Source of the DNA: Lachnospiraceae bacterium UBA7182
GTDB taxonomy: Bacteria; Bacillota; Clostridia; Lachnospirales; Lachnospiraceae
Direction of reading: 5' to 3'
Length of the DNA: 64,000 bases
Assembly (NCBI GenBank): GCA_002491115.1
Contig: DKVI01000047.1
Span: 1 to 64,000, forward strand
Each line of letters opens with the position of its first letter. Position 1 is the first letter of the stretch. The notes beneath the pieces are model-generated. The model was given only the letters and a program-made list of their open reading frames with translations, was not told the DNA's origin and ran no database searches. Positions 63,952 through 64,000 of the stretch are shown piece by piece. The position numbers were made by a program, and so were the translations under genes.

Positions 63952-64000
63952 TGATTTTATCCGAAACGAGGGGGATTTGAAGTCTGACGGATTAAGAAAA

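Noticed and set aside
63969..64000. Possible start of a plus-strand gene (TTG 63977 after GAGGGGGA) running off the window
   Set aside because: Only eight codons are visible and the ribosome site would be just 2 nt from the start codon.

Overview
The window looks like a chromosomal segment from a spore-forming Firmicute of the Lachnospiraceae (Clostridium cluster XIVa) type. Reasons: an alpha/beta small acid-soluble spore protein, a GH94 phosphorylase sugar locus without its own ABC ATPase, the neighbourhoods tig-clpP-clpX-lon-engB and rho-rpmE-DUF1385-prmC-prfA, strong AGGAGG ribosome sites, and moderate GC. No rRNA, CRISPR array, transposase, integrase or phage gene was seen. No gene-free stretch exceeds about 280 bp; the larger gaps are covered by promoter, repeat and terminator entries.

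Layout. (1) 0.1-8.3 kb, plus strand: secA, prfB (with a programmed +1 frameshift), a free-standing ACT-domain protein, homoserine dehydrogenase, thrH and tex, closely packed. (2) 8.5-20.4 kb, an accessory island: a RelB-VapC toxin-antitoxin pair, a type I restriction system (hsdM-hsdS-hsdR), a Uma2-family nuclease beside an AAA-ATPase-like/PD-(D/E)XK protein, a decayed second copy of the latter, then a macro-domain protein and a vWA protein. Two near-identical hairpin repeats flank the restriction/Uma2/AAA block, and three head-to-tail 32-bp repeats sit at the promoter of the decayed gene. (3) 20.5-32.5 kb, a beta-glucoside locus: solute-binding lipoprotein, two permeases and a circularly permuted GH3 on the minus strand; two different GH94 phosphorylases on the plus strand; an AraC regulator. 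The divergent control region has two inverted 19-bp sites, each exactly 37 nt from a candidate -10 box. (4) 32.7-38.8 kb, mixed single genes: thioesterase, membrane acyltransferase, tRNA-Leu(UAG), CapA-like protein, pyrC, XRE regulator, a 50-residue small ORF, CYTH protein, DJ-1/PfpI protein and spore protein. (5) 38.9-46.3 kb: trigger factor, ClpP, ClpX, Lon, EngB and an AI-2E-family membrane protein. (6) 46.3-58.9 kb: DUF4364 regulator and radical SAM protein (minus strand), then rho, L31, DUF1385, prmC, prfA, glmM, a nucleotidyltransferase, a DUF2156 protein, hisC, a small-molecule exporter family protein, a lipid kinase and rpiB. (7) 58.9-63.9 kb, minus strand: a type IV pilus/type II secretion-like operon (transglutaminase lipoprotein, PilC/GspF, four small pilin-like or membrane proteins, PilT) behind a good promoter.

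How the genes fit together. Both release factors, their glutamine methyltransferase PrmC and termination factor Rho are present. The sugar locus would import a beta-linked oligosaccharide and split it inside the cell by phosphorolysis (GH94) and hydrolysis (GH3). The island combines restriction, toxin-antitoxin and nuclease genes with an ADP-ribose-binding (macro)/vWA pair of unknown role, which is the best place to look for an undescribed system. All functional calls are from reading motifs; no database search was run.
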